DNA of 64,000 nt from Pilaira anomala (lineage: Eukaryota > Mucoromycota > Mucoromycetes > Mucorales > Mucoraceae), in NCBI GenBank assembly GCA_025716855.1, contig JAIXMQ010000098.1:1-64000 (forward strand), given 5' to 3'. Positions 10,958 to 21,115 of this stretch are shown piece by piece. The notes below the pieces were generated by a model that was given only the letters and a program-made list of their open reading frames with translations, was not told the DNA's origin and searched no databases. The translations under genes were made by a program, and so were the position numbers. Positions within the stretch are counted from its first letter, which is position 1. Every line of letters begins with the position of its first letter.

Positions 10958-12376
10958 ATCCTTCTCTACATCTTCATTTGAATAGTATTCTTGCATCTTA
11001 GAAGTAACTTCAGCTCTAATCTTTAAGTATTCAACAAATGCTTCCTTCTTCATTGTGAGTGGCAAGCAGTTGCTGAGTTTGTCCTCACAATCTTGAATGT
11101 CTTTTGGTTTCAACTGTTGCCGCAGCTTTTTAAATTTTGTTGATTTTGTTTCCTTTGCTTTTTGATTTCTCGTGTACCTGTAAATTTTTTTGTTATTGAC
11201 TGTGCTATCTTCGTGCATACAATAAATTAGATCACGTCGACCAGGATCAATGAATACATTTTCCATCTGTAGATCGTAGTTCCTCGTTAGGGATTTGTTA
11301 AATATATTTGAGTTCTTCATCTTCCACTTAACCGGCCTTGGGATTAATTGTACCACCTTTAAAAGTGTCGAAATTTTGTTTTATAACAGAAATACCTATA
11401 CCATCTGTCATTTTAGTTCCTCTGAACTTCATGGAGCTGTCTAGGCCTTGATCTTTAAAAGTTTTTGAAGATAATTTTAGGACTTTTCTTCAGATATACC
11501 CTTTATCCAATTTGCTTCTTTGGAATTTTTTAATATATGATTGTTCAATATCATAGTATCAATAGTCATATATGACGGAATAAAAGTCTTTCTTGCAGGA
11601 ATTCATTGGAATAATTTGAACTTGTTAGCCTCGCATATCTCTGCTAGTTTAAAATAAGCAAGTAAGTGTTTTCCTGGATTTTCAATAGTATCATAATAAA
11701 TGGAATATTTTTTAAACTTGTAAGTTTCAGGATAAGCAGAAAATATGTCCTTAATACAGTTGATAATAGCCTTTTGATCTTGGAATTCTTTTGGGATTCA
11801 GCTGATATCTCTTGATGAAATAGCCAGTTTAAGTTGTGTAGCAGGTTCCAGAATGTTATTTTTAATTTTGGCTTTAGTTTCCTCTTTTGAGTAGCCTTGC
11901 TTTTTCAAATCGCTAGTCAATTGTGAGATACGTTGTTTTAGTCCAATCAGTTTATTGACCACCATTCTCAGCCTATTTTCAAAATCTTCAGTGATTGCAT
12001 TAGTACAGGCAGTTTGTATTTTTGTAGCTTCATATGAGGCTATTTGTTGAGCAGAGGGTAGTTTGATTGGCGTGAATGAAGAATCTCTATAATACGATGC
12101 TTTATACTTGTTTATCATCTCTCTATATGCCTTTACTTTGCCCGATAGTCTATTAACATTCACAGTTTTACTGTCTAAAAGTGATAAAAACACTTCCTTG
12201 TAAAAACTTTGGACTGCATACTCTTCTAAATTGAGATTAAGCTCTTGAATAAATATGTATCTTGTAAACGAATACGTATGGGTAACAATAATATGAACGT
12301 CATGAGCGAGTTTCTTCAAAATAGAAAGATACTGAGCTTTCCATCCTATTCCAGTAATTGAAGACTTTAAAGTCAT
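10258..12376 (-). pseudogene. Fanzor (eukaryotic TnpB-like RNA-guided nuclease), copy 1, decayed
   Basis: The minus strand from ATG 12376 reads a Fanzor in pieces. The N-terminal helical part (12376-11798) includes VTHTYSFTRYIFIQ and ATKIQTACTNAITEDFENR. The frame then continues through two in-frame TGA codons (11800-11798, 11605-11603) with IPSYMTIDTMIL. In another frame follow MKFRGTKMTDGIGISVIKQN, the RuvC-I motif VFIDPGRRDLIYCM (Asp at 11248-11246) and YRYTRNQKAKE, then ILILGNWSASRTRFHEPIKG (RuvC-II region). After a further -1 change come LLDEFKTSSICPSCE and, past an intron, CLNQNC (zinc ribbon) and NRDLAAVLNFKKIV (RuvC-III). Known for the family: an RNA-guided DNA nuclease related to TnpB and Cas12. 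At least four frame or stop lesions indicate loss of function. The last residues are lost through a 4-bp difference from copy 2. Confidence 0.85.
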
Positions 12377-12713
12377 AACCTTTTACCATTATCATCAGTG
12401 TTTATTGATAATTAATGTATTCGCCTGTGAAAATATATGTGAGCAAAATAATACATTTAAACCCGTTAAAAATACTTACAAAGGTATATTGTTCAACGGA
12501 TTCCTCCATTTTTACTCAAGGGAGAAATTGTTAAGAAAGAGGAAAGAACAAAAAAGAAGGATTTTGACAGCATATATCAAACTGGTTATTGGTTTTTGGG
12601 ACTGGCAAAAAAAAAACTTGTTCGTATTTTATAACACTAATTAACCAGTGCATGATGATGCATCTCGTATCTCATTTTTGAATACCATACTTTTTCAATT
12701 ATTTTATAAAAAT
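12377..12713. other. Unique spacer inside the Fanzor transposon
   Basis: It lies between the Fanzor start codon (12376, minus) and the inner edge of the right arm. An open frame 12405-12644 (+) has no recognised similarity; its end KLVIGFWDWQKKN faintly recalls the GDW motif of Fanzor RuvC-II regions, which may be coincidence. It probably contains the promoter of copy 1. Confidence 0.35.
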
Positions 12714-13449
12714 AAGAGAAAGAAAGAATTAATTTCCTTTAGAAAGATGAAACTCAGTGCCCATATCAATAAAATTCAATCAACCAAACGTTTATCAAAA
12801 AACATCAGAAAAAAGTTTGGAAAGGATTGTATCTTAATTTTGGGAAACTGGTCTGCTTCCCGCACAAGGTTTCACGAACCCATTAAAGGAAACGGATTAA
12901 GAAATAGCTTACGAAAGAAGGGTTTAAAGTTTATCTTTTGGATGAGTTCAAAACTTCTAGTATCTGTCCTTCTTGTGAAAACAAGCTAGCAACTTTTAAA
13001 GAATGTATTAATCCAAGGCCATACCGACGTTCGTCTAATCCAAAAGTAACATGCCATGGGCTTTTAAGGTATTTCTTACATATTTTATATCAATGAAAGG
13101 TTTAAATAACTTGTGTTTTAGATGCTTAAATCAAAACTGTTTGGAGAAACAGGCATTAACTGAAAAGGATCAAGAGAATATAAAGTATCGACTATGGAAC
13201 AGGGATCTTGCTGCTGTATTAAATTTTAAGAAGATCGTAATTACCTTAAGGTCTACATCCCAGAAGCCTGCGATATTCTTGAGAAGTCATAAAGACTCAA
13301 TCAAAAGAAAAAACTATGACCCAATCAAACTGGGAAAAAAAAACCTCGTCTTCAACAATAATTATCCTTCTAAGTTATCGCTTTGGAAAACCTTGATACA
13401 GATACATAAAGCCTTAAAACGTCTATATAAGAATCACATTACTAACTAA
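12714..13449 (+). pseudogene. Fanzor C-terminal half, copy 2, in the opposite inverted arm
   Basis: The plus strand repeats the C-terminal half of copy 1 almost base for base, starting at FRKMKLSAHINKIQSTKR. It runs through GNWSASRTRFHEP, changes frame by -1 at GGGTTTAAAG (12920-12929), then reads LLDEFKTSSICPSCENK. A 53-nt intron (13069-13121, GTATTT...TTTTAG) follows, then CLNQNC, NRDLAAVLNFKKIV and a full C-terminus (KALKRLYKNHITN, stop 13447-13449). The N-terminal half, including RuvC-I, is missing on this side. An upstream open frame from 12648 only supplies unrelated lead residues. It arises as part of the inverted arm rather than as an independent gene. A truncated protein from it would keep the zinc ribbon and RuvC-III but could not cut. 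Confidence 0.8.
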
Positions 13450-13543
13450 CTTTTTCAAACTTTATTCAATTAATCTCCAAAATTTATTCCATCAACATTC
13501 AAACTTGGTTTTATTAACTTTTAAATTTTTTCCCATTAACTTC

Positions 13544-14411
13544 TGTGATGTACGTTCTTTATTGAAGTAGGAAAAATGTGAGCACCACGCTGTAAGGTTG
13601 CGAACCAAGATTTAAATAAAATAAGTAGAAAAGAAAAACTTAGAGGAGGGAAATAATGTAGAGGTTGTCAAAATTTATCTTTAATATACGAAGAAATAAA
13701 GAATTCAATTGAGCAGAAAAAAAAAGATGTATTCTTATATAAAATAGGAATGGTTCTCTTTTAAAATATGTTGAGTTTAGGTCTAAAGGTCACTAACAAT
13801 ACACGAAGTATATATAATGTATAATAGACGAAGATGATCAACGGAACACAAGTAATGATTATCAATTCTTATAAAGATAGATATGTTTCACTCGCTAATT
13901 GTTTAAGGTCCACCAATATATATCTCTTATAAATAAGAGTTCTTTATTGATGAGATGACTTAAGATAATAAAAGTATAGCTCTCTATAGCTTTAAAGCCT
14001 AAAGATGTATGCCTTTTATTTATGTAGATTGTGGGATCAGATATTATTCTTAAAAGAAAGAAATGTCTCTAAAGCCACTGAAATACGATACGTTTAGACT
14101 TATTCTCTTAGTGTATTTTAAGAGAAAGATCACTAAAACGGTTTCTTTTGATATGACAAAAGAAGGGGGAAAAGGAAAAGAAAGAAAAAAAAAATAATAA
14201 TAAAAAAGAAAAGAAAAGAAAATTTTACACTGCCTTAGCAAGTGTAGAAAAAAAGGAATAGATAAGATTTTGATTGAGATTCGACTGAAGAACTTTATTG
14301 AAAGGTGAAAAAAAGGGGAGTATTTATAAAGAAAAAGAAATAAGGTTTGACGATAGAAGAAGAGATAGGAAACAGGTGATTTTACCAAAACAAAAAAAAG
14401 CAGTCGTTACA
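13544..14411 (+). mobile_element. 868-bp solo LTR, copy B, with CTTC target duplication
   Basis: It starts TGTGATGTACGTTC and ends GCAGTCGTTACA. It is flanked by CTTC at 13540-13543 and 14412-14415. Removing it and one CTTC restores a sequence identical to the empty site in the left Fanzor arm (near 10129-10132), which proves it is an insertion. TG...CA ends, 4-bp duplication and lack of coding capacity fit a solo LTR of a Ty3-like retrotransposon. Copies occur at 2368-3188 and 15200-16382. Confidence 0.75.
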
Positions 14412-14448
14412 CTTCCATATTAATTCCCAAAAATAGTGGGAAACCCTG

Positions 14449-15199
14449 TATGTACATCTTTAATAATACGATAGCTAATACCTACCCTCTCTATTGTATT
14501 TTACAGAATATATTTTGAGTCTTGCTTTATTAGGTATTCTTTTAGACCATTATTTTTGCAGAAAAATAACCTATCGATTTGCTGCTATAAATTTTTATGT
14601 TGTCTACTTTAGAGAGGTGCAAAAATAATGAAAATAGGTATTGTAATAAAAAGATGCGACTGATTATAGTTACATATGCAACATGTTCTTATTTTGATTT
14701 TTTTATAATAAATATAGACTGTTCTACTCCAAATAGCCATTATAACTTAATTTCGAATAAACCACTGAAAGTACGTTTGTCTCTTAATGTAAATATATAT
14801 AGTTATACAGTAGCCCGGAAAGAGTTCATGCTGGCATAGTAATGAGTTATAGGTAGCAATCATATCTGATAGTTAGGTATGAGTTATTTATCCTGGAAGC
14901 AATTTAATATACTTTATCAATATAAACATTTGTTTACCTGCCCCTTTTGCCTACTTTGAGTAGAGTAAAAACAGTTAGCTATTTAAATCAATTTTCTTCT
15001 TTTCTATGGTTTTCTTTGGCTAATGTATGTTTTTTATCTATACGTAGTTAATTTTATAACTTTATGCATTAACTATAAAGAAATTTTGACTGTCTTCGTG
15101 AAATCCAGCATTAATTTAAAAAACTAGAGCAGCTATTATCAACCCCTTTTTTTTTTGTTTTTTTTTTGTTCTAGTAGTAAATGCTTTCAAATTTGGGTT
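14449..15199. other. Residual host intergenic DNA between transposon insertions
   Basis: About 750 bp between the Fanzor transposon and LTR copy C. Nothing gene-like is seen; an 80-aa open frame at 14597-14839 has no family features. It begins with the second TA target copy (14449-14450). It is presumably part of the original RRB1-TFA1 divergent promoter. Confidence 0.5.
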
Positions 15200-16382
15200 T
15201 GTAACGACTGCCTTTTTTTGTTTTGGTAAAATCACCTTGTGGTAGGCGGTACCAGAAAATCATAGAGCACTAACAAGGCTCTATATTTGTTTATAATTGA
15301 GGGGAGGTTAGAGTTTGGTTTGACTCTGTGCCCGACTCAGTGGTCAGAAGATATAGGTGGTACCGTTTATGTTTTTACGAACTTATAAATTTGAAGTTTA
15401 TTTAATAATAAAGAATCATTTCTTTTCTCTCATATACTTTTTGATAATCTTCTTATCGATATTACTCGAATATAATTGGGTGTTTGGTACTATAAGAAGT
15501 TCAGTATTAATTGATAGTTAGTCACAAGGTAGATATAAAAGCCCTACAACAACCTGTTTCCTATCTTTTCTTCTATCGTCAAACCCTATTTCCTTTTCTT
15601 TATAAATACTCCCCTTTTTTTCACCTTTCAATAAAGTTCTTCAGTCGAATCTCAATCAAAATCTTATCTATTCCTTTTTTTCTACACTTGCTAAGGCAGT
15701 GTAAAATTTTCTTTTCTTTTCTTTTTTATTATTATTTTTTTTTTCTTTCTTTTCCTTTTCCCCCTTCTTTTGTCATATCAAAAGAAACCGTTTTAGTGAT
15801 CTTTCTCTTAAAATACACTAAGAGAATAAGTCTAAACGTATCGTATTTCAGTGGCTTTAGAGACATTTCTTTCTTTTAAGAATAATATCTGATCCCACAA
15901 TCTACATAAATAAAAGGCATACATCTTTAGGCTTTAAAGCTATAGAGAGCTATACTTTTATTATCTTAAGTCATCTCATCAATAAAGAACTCTTATTTAT
16001 AAGAGATATATATTGGTGGACCTTAAACAATTAGCGAGTGAAACATATCTATCTTTATAAGAATTGATAATCATTACTTGTGTTCCGTTGATCATCTTCG
16101 TCTATTATACATTATATATACTTCGTGTATTGTTAGTGACCTTTAGACCTAAACTCAACATATTTTAAAAGAGAACCATTCCTATTTTATATAAGAATAC
16201 ATCTTTTTTTTTCTGCTCAATTGAATTCTTTATTTCTTCGTATATTAAAGATAAATTTTGACAACCTCTACATTTCCCTCCTCTAAGTTCTTCCTTTCTA
16301 CTTATTTTATTTAAATCTTGGTTCGCAACCTTACAGCGTGGTGCTCACATTTTTCCTACTTCAATAAAGAACGTACATCACA
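15200..16382 (-). mobile_element. Solo LTR, copy C, inverted, with GGTT target duplication
   Basis: On the plus strand it starts TGTAACGACTG and ends CGTACATCACA, the reverse complement of copy B. It is flanked by GGTT at 15196-15199 and 16383-16386. It is interrupted by a second, unrelated LTR at 15238-15551. Without that insert its length is close to that of copy B. It ends 125 bp before the TFA1 start codon, so it now forms most of that gene's upstream region. Confidence 0.75.
15238..15551. mobile_element. 314-bp solo LTR of a different family nested in LTR copy C
   Basis: The alignment of LTR copies B and C breaks exactly here. The insert begins TGTGGTAGGCGG, ends CCCTACAACA and is flanked by ACCT at 15234-15237 and 15552-15555. 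TG...CA ends, 4-bp duplication and no coding capacity indicate a solo LTR. GGTACC occurs near both ends of its first 130 bp. No other copy is in the window. Confidence 0.7.
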
Positions 16383-16507
16383 GGTTGAAGAGTGAAATTT
16401 ATGCCCACAAATCACCGCTTCGAAAATCTGAGGTTGAACACTTTCGCACCTGTAAAAATATCGAACCAAAAAAAGGAAAAAAAAAAAACTTCTTACAGTT
16501 GAATAGC

Positions 16508-18175
16508 ATGGAGATTCTCAAGGCACTTGTAGCTAGAGTAGCGAGAGCCTTCTATGATCCAAAATATATTGCCATTTTAGATGAACTTAATAATGCACCA
16601 CCTAATTGTAACGGGTAAATAATAAAAAAAGAAGGGGAAACATTCTCATCATTCTGCTTTGGAGAAAACACAGAATACTAATCTGTTATTGTTAGTGTTC
16701 GAGAAGAAGATCTTGTATTAACGTTGAAAATGACTCCACGTGATATCCATAGAATATGTGGTAAATTAAAGGAAGATCGTTTGATTAAAATGTAAAAAGA
16801 ATGAAAAAGAAAAAAACACTTGAACCATACTGATTATTATTATTTTTTCTTTTTTTTTTAAAAAAAAAGGGCCAATCGAATGGAACCTAGAAAACAAGAT
16901 CAAAGACTTGTTCCAAAGACATATTATTATATTGATTACAAAGAGTTTGTTGATGTTGTAAAGTGGAAAATGTACAAAATGCAAACGATAGTTCGAGATA
17001 ATCTTCGAACCGAATCAGAAAATAAGGGATACGTGTGTCCCAACTGTGAAAAGCAATTCTCACCTCTTGACGTTTTATCCATGGTAGATAGATCGGATCA
17101 AATGTTTCATTGTGACATGTGCGAGCATATTTTAGAAGAGAACGATAACGCAGAAAACGTAAAAGGAAGTCAACAAGTTTTAACGAAATTGAGAGAACAG
17201 TCCCAACCTATCATTACGCTATTAAAACAAACTGATTCACTGGTCATTCCTACCAGCTATATCTATAAACATGCACCTGGAAGTCGAAGTAACGGCAGCA
17301 ACAATGGTAAGTTTTGTGTCATGACATGTATAGTTGCTTATGCAGTAAATAACTCCTTTTTTTTTATGCTGAAAAGATGAATATGAACTCGCAGTTGCAC
17401 AGGATACAGGCGCTGGACAAGGAGACATTATTGTTGATTTACAAATGGATAACGAGGCAGCTAGACGCGCTAAACAAGAAGAAGCAGAACAAAAGAGAGC
17501 ACAAAATGCATTACCTGTATGGCATCAACGTTCAACTATTTCTGATACAATCTTGGTTGGAACCGGTGATCGTCCTGCAGACGAGAAGGATGCAGATGAT
17601 GAAGATGGATTTGAAGAGATTGGTCCTACTGGAATGGATGCTGATACTGAAGATTGTAATATTTTTTTTAAAAAAAAAGTATATTGGGATAGATATTAAC
17701 GGTTTTGATAGATTATGCTAAATATTACGAAAGCTTGAGTAACAATGCAACAACAGAAACATTTAATGCAGCAGATAATGATAATGATAACGATATGTTT
17801 GAAACTATCGGGGAAGAGAATAATAATAGACAGGAACAAACGATAGATACGTTTGAGGAAAATAATGAGTCAGGGGAAGATTTTGAAGAAGATGAAGATA
17901 TTCCGCTTGTATCAGGTATTTATACAAACATAATTTCTTTTTAAAGTGAGGACGGTATTAATATATTATATATAACAGTGAATGGTAAAATGATTCCATT
18001 AAATGAAGTACAAGAAGAGGATCAGCGTAATATGACAACAGATGAATATAAGGTAAGAATGATAATAATAATAATAATAATAATAGTAATAATAATAAAG
18101 AAAAAAAAAAAAACTCTATTTACTTTGATTTATAAATAGGCATATTACGAAGCATGGGAAAACTGGCAGAGTTGA
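16508..18175 (+). CDS. TFA1: Transcription initiation factor TFIIE alpha subunit
   Basis: Seven exons (16508-16614, 16696-16791, 16870-17306, 17377-17655, 17712-17915, 17979-18052, 18140-18175) sum to 1233 nt, 410 aa, with every splice in phase. The N-terminal winged-helix domain reads LKALVARVARAFYDPKYIAI and LTLKMTPRDIHRICGKLKEDRLIK. A zinc ribbon follows (YVCPNCEKQFSPLDV ... FHCDMCEHIL, residues about 120-150), then a basic/acidic linker and an acidic C-terminus ending YYEAWENWQS. TFIIE alpha recruits and stimulates TFIIH at RNA polymerase II promoters. The ATG at 16508 is chosen because family similarity begins there; an upstream in-frame TTG-led stretch is not protein-like. Its promoter is invaded by LTR copy C. 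Confidence 0.9.
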
Positions 18176-18264
18176 TTTTAACGTTGAAAAGATAAATTGT
18201 TCATACCAAGACTCAATCTCCTATCACGAATAAAATTCTTGTATTAATTTTTTTTTTCTTTTCA

Positions 18265-18266
<2 letters not shown>

Positions 18267-18295
<29 letters not shown>
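18267..18295. repeat. (TG)n microsatellite
   Basis: About 14 TG units lie directly beside the palA stop codon and a perfect GTAAGT donor-like site read on the minus strand. Confidence 0.9.
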
Positions 18296-18297
<2 letters not shown>

Positions 18298-18299
<2 letters not shown>

Positions 18300-21022
18300 A
18301 CTGCATGATTTGTTCTGATTCGGACTGACGTCTATAACAATAGTCTCTACACGTATCACAAAATATACTTAGACCTTTTGCATGTTCTCCATAAAACTAT
18401 AAAAAAGAGGTTTATATTCAAGCAATTTTTTTTTCTTTTGCTTTAATTCAAACCTTTAATCCTTCAGATAAATTTGTTTTAATCTCTTTATACTTGAGAT
18501 ATGCTTGATTCAAATTCTGTAAAGCTTTTTCACGTTTAGCCCCACTAGATTTATCAGACATCTTTGCTTTATATTGATGATAGGCTTCATTTAATTGTCT
18601 CAGGATGGTATTTTGTTGTTCATCTTCTTGATCAACGACCATAATAATATGATCATACTTCCTTAATTCAACCACAAATAATTCTTCAAATTGAGCAGCT
18701 TCTATCTTTACTATAGGTGATTTAGCTGTCAATTCAGCCGCCTTCTTTAATAAAGCAGGTGAAATATCATCAGCATTCGAAGTTTTTCTTGCCTGATCAA
18801 TTAAATCTTTTCGAAGGCGAATATGTTGGTTCATATCGTCCACAAGTCTTTTAATACGTACTAAACTATCTTCTTGACGTTGAGGATTATGATCTGATGA
18901 AGATACTGAATCGTCAGAGGGTATAGATGCCTCTAGTTCTTCACGAGGCAAAGTAAGTACGTCAATAATATTTGCCCAAGTATCCAACTTATTTCGAACA
19001 ATTAAATCTGCCTTTTGAGCCGAAGTAAGCGTTTGACGATGTTTTTGACCTTGTGCAGCTAATTGTTGAGTTAAAATATGTGATTCAGGTCGCTTCCACT
19101 CTAAAATAAAAATTAGCATTTACGTATTTTTTGTATATACTGTAACCTACGATCAGGGAATTTTAATCTATAAGATTCATCTGCTTCATGTTCTTCATCC
19201 AAGGCATTGAATGCGTCTTCCAAAATATCTGCATTTTTTGATGAAGCACTCTGTACTTGTTCCCACATGTCATAGAGTGATTGTGAACCACCACCACTTC
19301 TAACTTCAGCAGCTTGCCGTATAATTGAATCAGGTAAACCTGTGGTATGATCAGTAGTAGCAAGTAAAGCAGGCAAATTTAAAGATTCGATTGAACTAGA
19401 TTGAAAGAATAATGAGTATATATATATATATATATATATATCAGATATTTCACTCACCTATGGTACACAGCTGTTAATTCTCCCAATTTGGATATAATAT
19501 CTTCTTTAATTAATCTTTCTTTACGGTCTACATAAACACTAGCAGCTTGATGAACAGCAAAGGGTACAAGTTTTTGAAATAGAGGTAAACCAATAATGGG
19601 ATGTGGTAATAAATCAGTTTTAGATTCATTATTCAACATGAGAGATACAGGATCATATACTTCGATAGGAGCGACAGGCTTTACCATTTGAGTCTTTAAT
19701 ATATTGGGTAAAGCAGAAGAAGGTAGAATAGATTCCAAGTATATCACATCATTATCCTTTTCGGCTCTTGCTAAATTACTAGCTAAAATTTGTTGTAACG
19801 ATTTTAAATCATTAATGACAGCAGTACTACCATTTGTCTTTCCATAACCACTAGACCTAACAATATCAAAAGCACGGCGAACATAATCTGAAGCAACTTG
19901 AAGTCTTGACACTTCTTCACCATATTTATCTTGTGAAATACATTCACATGATTTACGAAATTGAGCTGCAGCATTAAAATGAAGTGCTTTAATTTGCATA
20001 TGACTAATCCAAGTCTTTGAATATACGTTGTGTATAGATGAGTTTGTTGCTAATTCAAATGCTGCGTCATAGAATTCAGATATCTTGCTTGATAATCTAG
20101 CAATTGTTCCATCTCGAAGTTGATCCATAGCTGCCTTTTGCCAAACGCATTCTTGTGCTTGTGCCAACGTGAGATTAATTAATGTTTGTAAAGCATATGG
20201 TGACATATCAACTGTAGGCGCAATTCTCATTTCAGGTATGATTACTTCCAGTAAATGTTGAAAGCATCCAGCTGAACTCTAGTTTCATTTGTTATTAAAT
20301 TACAGTATAATGTTTCATATTCTCATATTACACTCACTTGGAAATAATTACAAGCTCTTTTGATACCTTCTGTAGTCGATCGATTTTCTGCATTACCTAA
20401 TTGACTATATACTGCTCCAATTGAATATAATATGCATGCTTTCTCATAATTCATATTACGGTGCGAAACTAAAATAATATTACATGTTTAGACTTTTAAT
20501 AAAAAAAATATATGATTTTTTTTTACATTTGTAGTAATACCTGGTTTTTGTGTATCCATTTGAAATGCTAAATACCAAGGAAATTCGATACCAACCTATA
20601 TAGCAAATAATAAAATGAGAAAACGTGTTCCACACAAAAAGAATGAAAAAAGACATACATCGATAGGGAATTTGGCACTGATGAAAACTAACTGGGCATA
20701 ATATCTAAAAGAAAAATCTGTTAAGAAAATATCGATATATAAAAATGAATGTTATATATTACTTGATGAGTCGGTTTAATGCTTTTTCATTTGTTTCCAT
20801 ATAAATACAATCGTTTCTTAACTCATCTAAAACTCTAAAATCATCAGTGTACAAGTCGGGATGTTCAGCATATCCATTCGAAATGTATTCTCTCAAAAAA
20901 GGAGTCCATATAATACGTTCTGTCTTTTTAGGACTACAAGCTAACATATTGGTTTCTATTGTTCTTTCAATAGTAAGAGAGTCAGAAGACAAACTGCTCT
21001 TATAAGAAGATGGAGAGAACAT
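18298..21022 (-). CDS. palA: pH-response regulator PalA/Rim20 (BRO1-domain, ALIX-like)
   Basis: The multi-exon gene starts [17 protein letters not shown] at 21022. The BRO1 domain reads [88 protein letters not shown] and HVAAxYRK-like [13 protein letters not shown]. The coiled V domain follows ([60 protein letters not shown]). The GIEFPWY and V-domain wording resemble PalA/Rim20 more than Bro1. PalA/Rim20 binds YPXL motifs of PacC/Rim101 and ESCRT-III Snf7, scaffolding alkaline-pH proteolytic activation at endosomes. There is no proline-rich tail. The last exon ends [11 protein letters not shown] ... SEQIMQ; the stop overlaps a GTAAGT site, so an extra terminal exon is possible. Confidence 0.85.
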
Positions 21023-21115
21023 TTTCTTTATTATAAAAGAGAGAAAAAGAAATAATTTTTTAAAAGCCAAAAAAAAAAAAAAAAAAAAAATGAGGCTGCA
21101 TTATTTGGATTTTAT

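Larger units (their letters stand above)
10099..14448. mobile_element. TA-flanked DNA transposon with ~860-bp inverted arms carrying a Fanzor gene
   Basis: The element starts CAGGGTTTCCCACTATTTTT at 10099 and ends with its reverse complement at 14448, flanked by TA on both sides. The left arm (10099 to about 10957) is nearly identical to the right arm (about 12714 to 14448, after removing the 872-bp LTR insertion and its duplication). Differences are a 4-bp indel and a few bases near the inner edge. The unique centre (10958-12713) holds the N-terminal part of a Fanzor-type nuclease on the minus strand. TA duplication and the terminal sequence fit a Tc1/mariner-like carrier, and Fanzors are known to ride in several eukaryotic transposon classes including this one. 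No transposase is present, so it would depend on one supplied elsewhere. Near-identity of the arms suggests recent formation or gene conversion. Confidence 0.75.
12714..14448. repeat. Right inverted arm of the Fanzor transposon, interrupted by an LTR
   Basis: It matches the left arm on the opposite strand from AAGAGAAAGAAAGAATTAAT (12714) outward. At 13544-14411 it is interrupted by a solo LTR. The sequence resumes at CTTCCATATTAATTCCC, which is contiguous in the left arm. Confidence 0.8.

Noticed and set aside
10258..12376. Bacterial IS605/TnpB contamination
   Set aside because: The gene has a short spliceosomal-type intron, lies within fungal flanking genes, and its IDPGRRD and GNWS motifs are of the eukaryotic Fanzor style.
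12648..13449. Fanzor copy 2 as an intact independent gene
   Set aside because: It lacks the N-terminal half and RuvC-I, its open lead is unrelated sequence, and it lies wholly inside an inverted arm. It is a duplicated fragment.
14050..14388. 112-codon frame inside the LTR repeats (also at 15511-15879)
   Set aside because: Phe/Ser/Leu-rich noise from a purine/pyrimidine-biased strand. It is present only because the LTR is repeated and shows no domain.
13544..16382. LTR copies B and C as the two ends of one retrotransposon
   Set aside because: They are in opposite orientation and each has its own, different 4-bp target duplication (CTTC and GGTT). The DNA between them has no gag/pol-like coding.
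17237..17428. Minus-strand frame over TFA1
   Set aside because: Antisense shadow of exons 3 and 4, which are supported by splice phase and family motifs.
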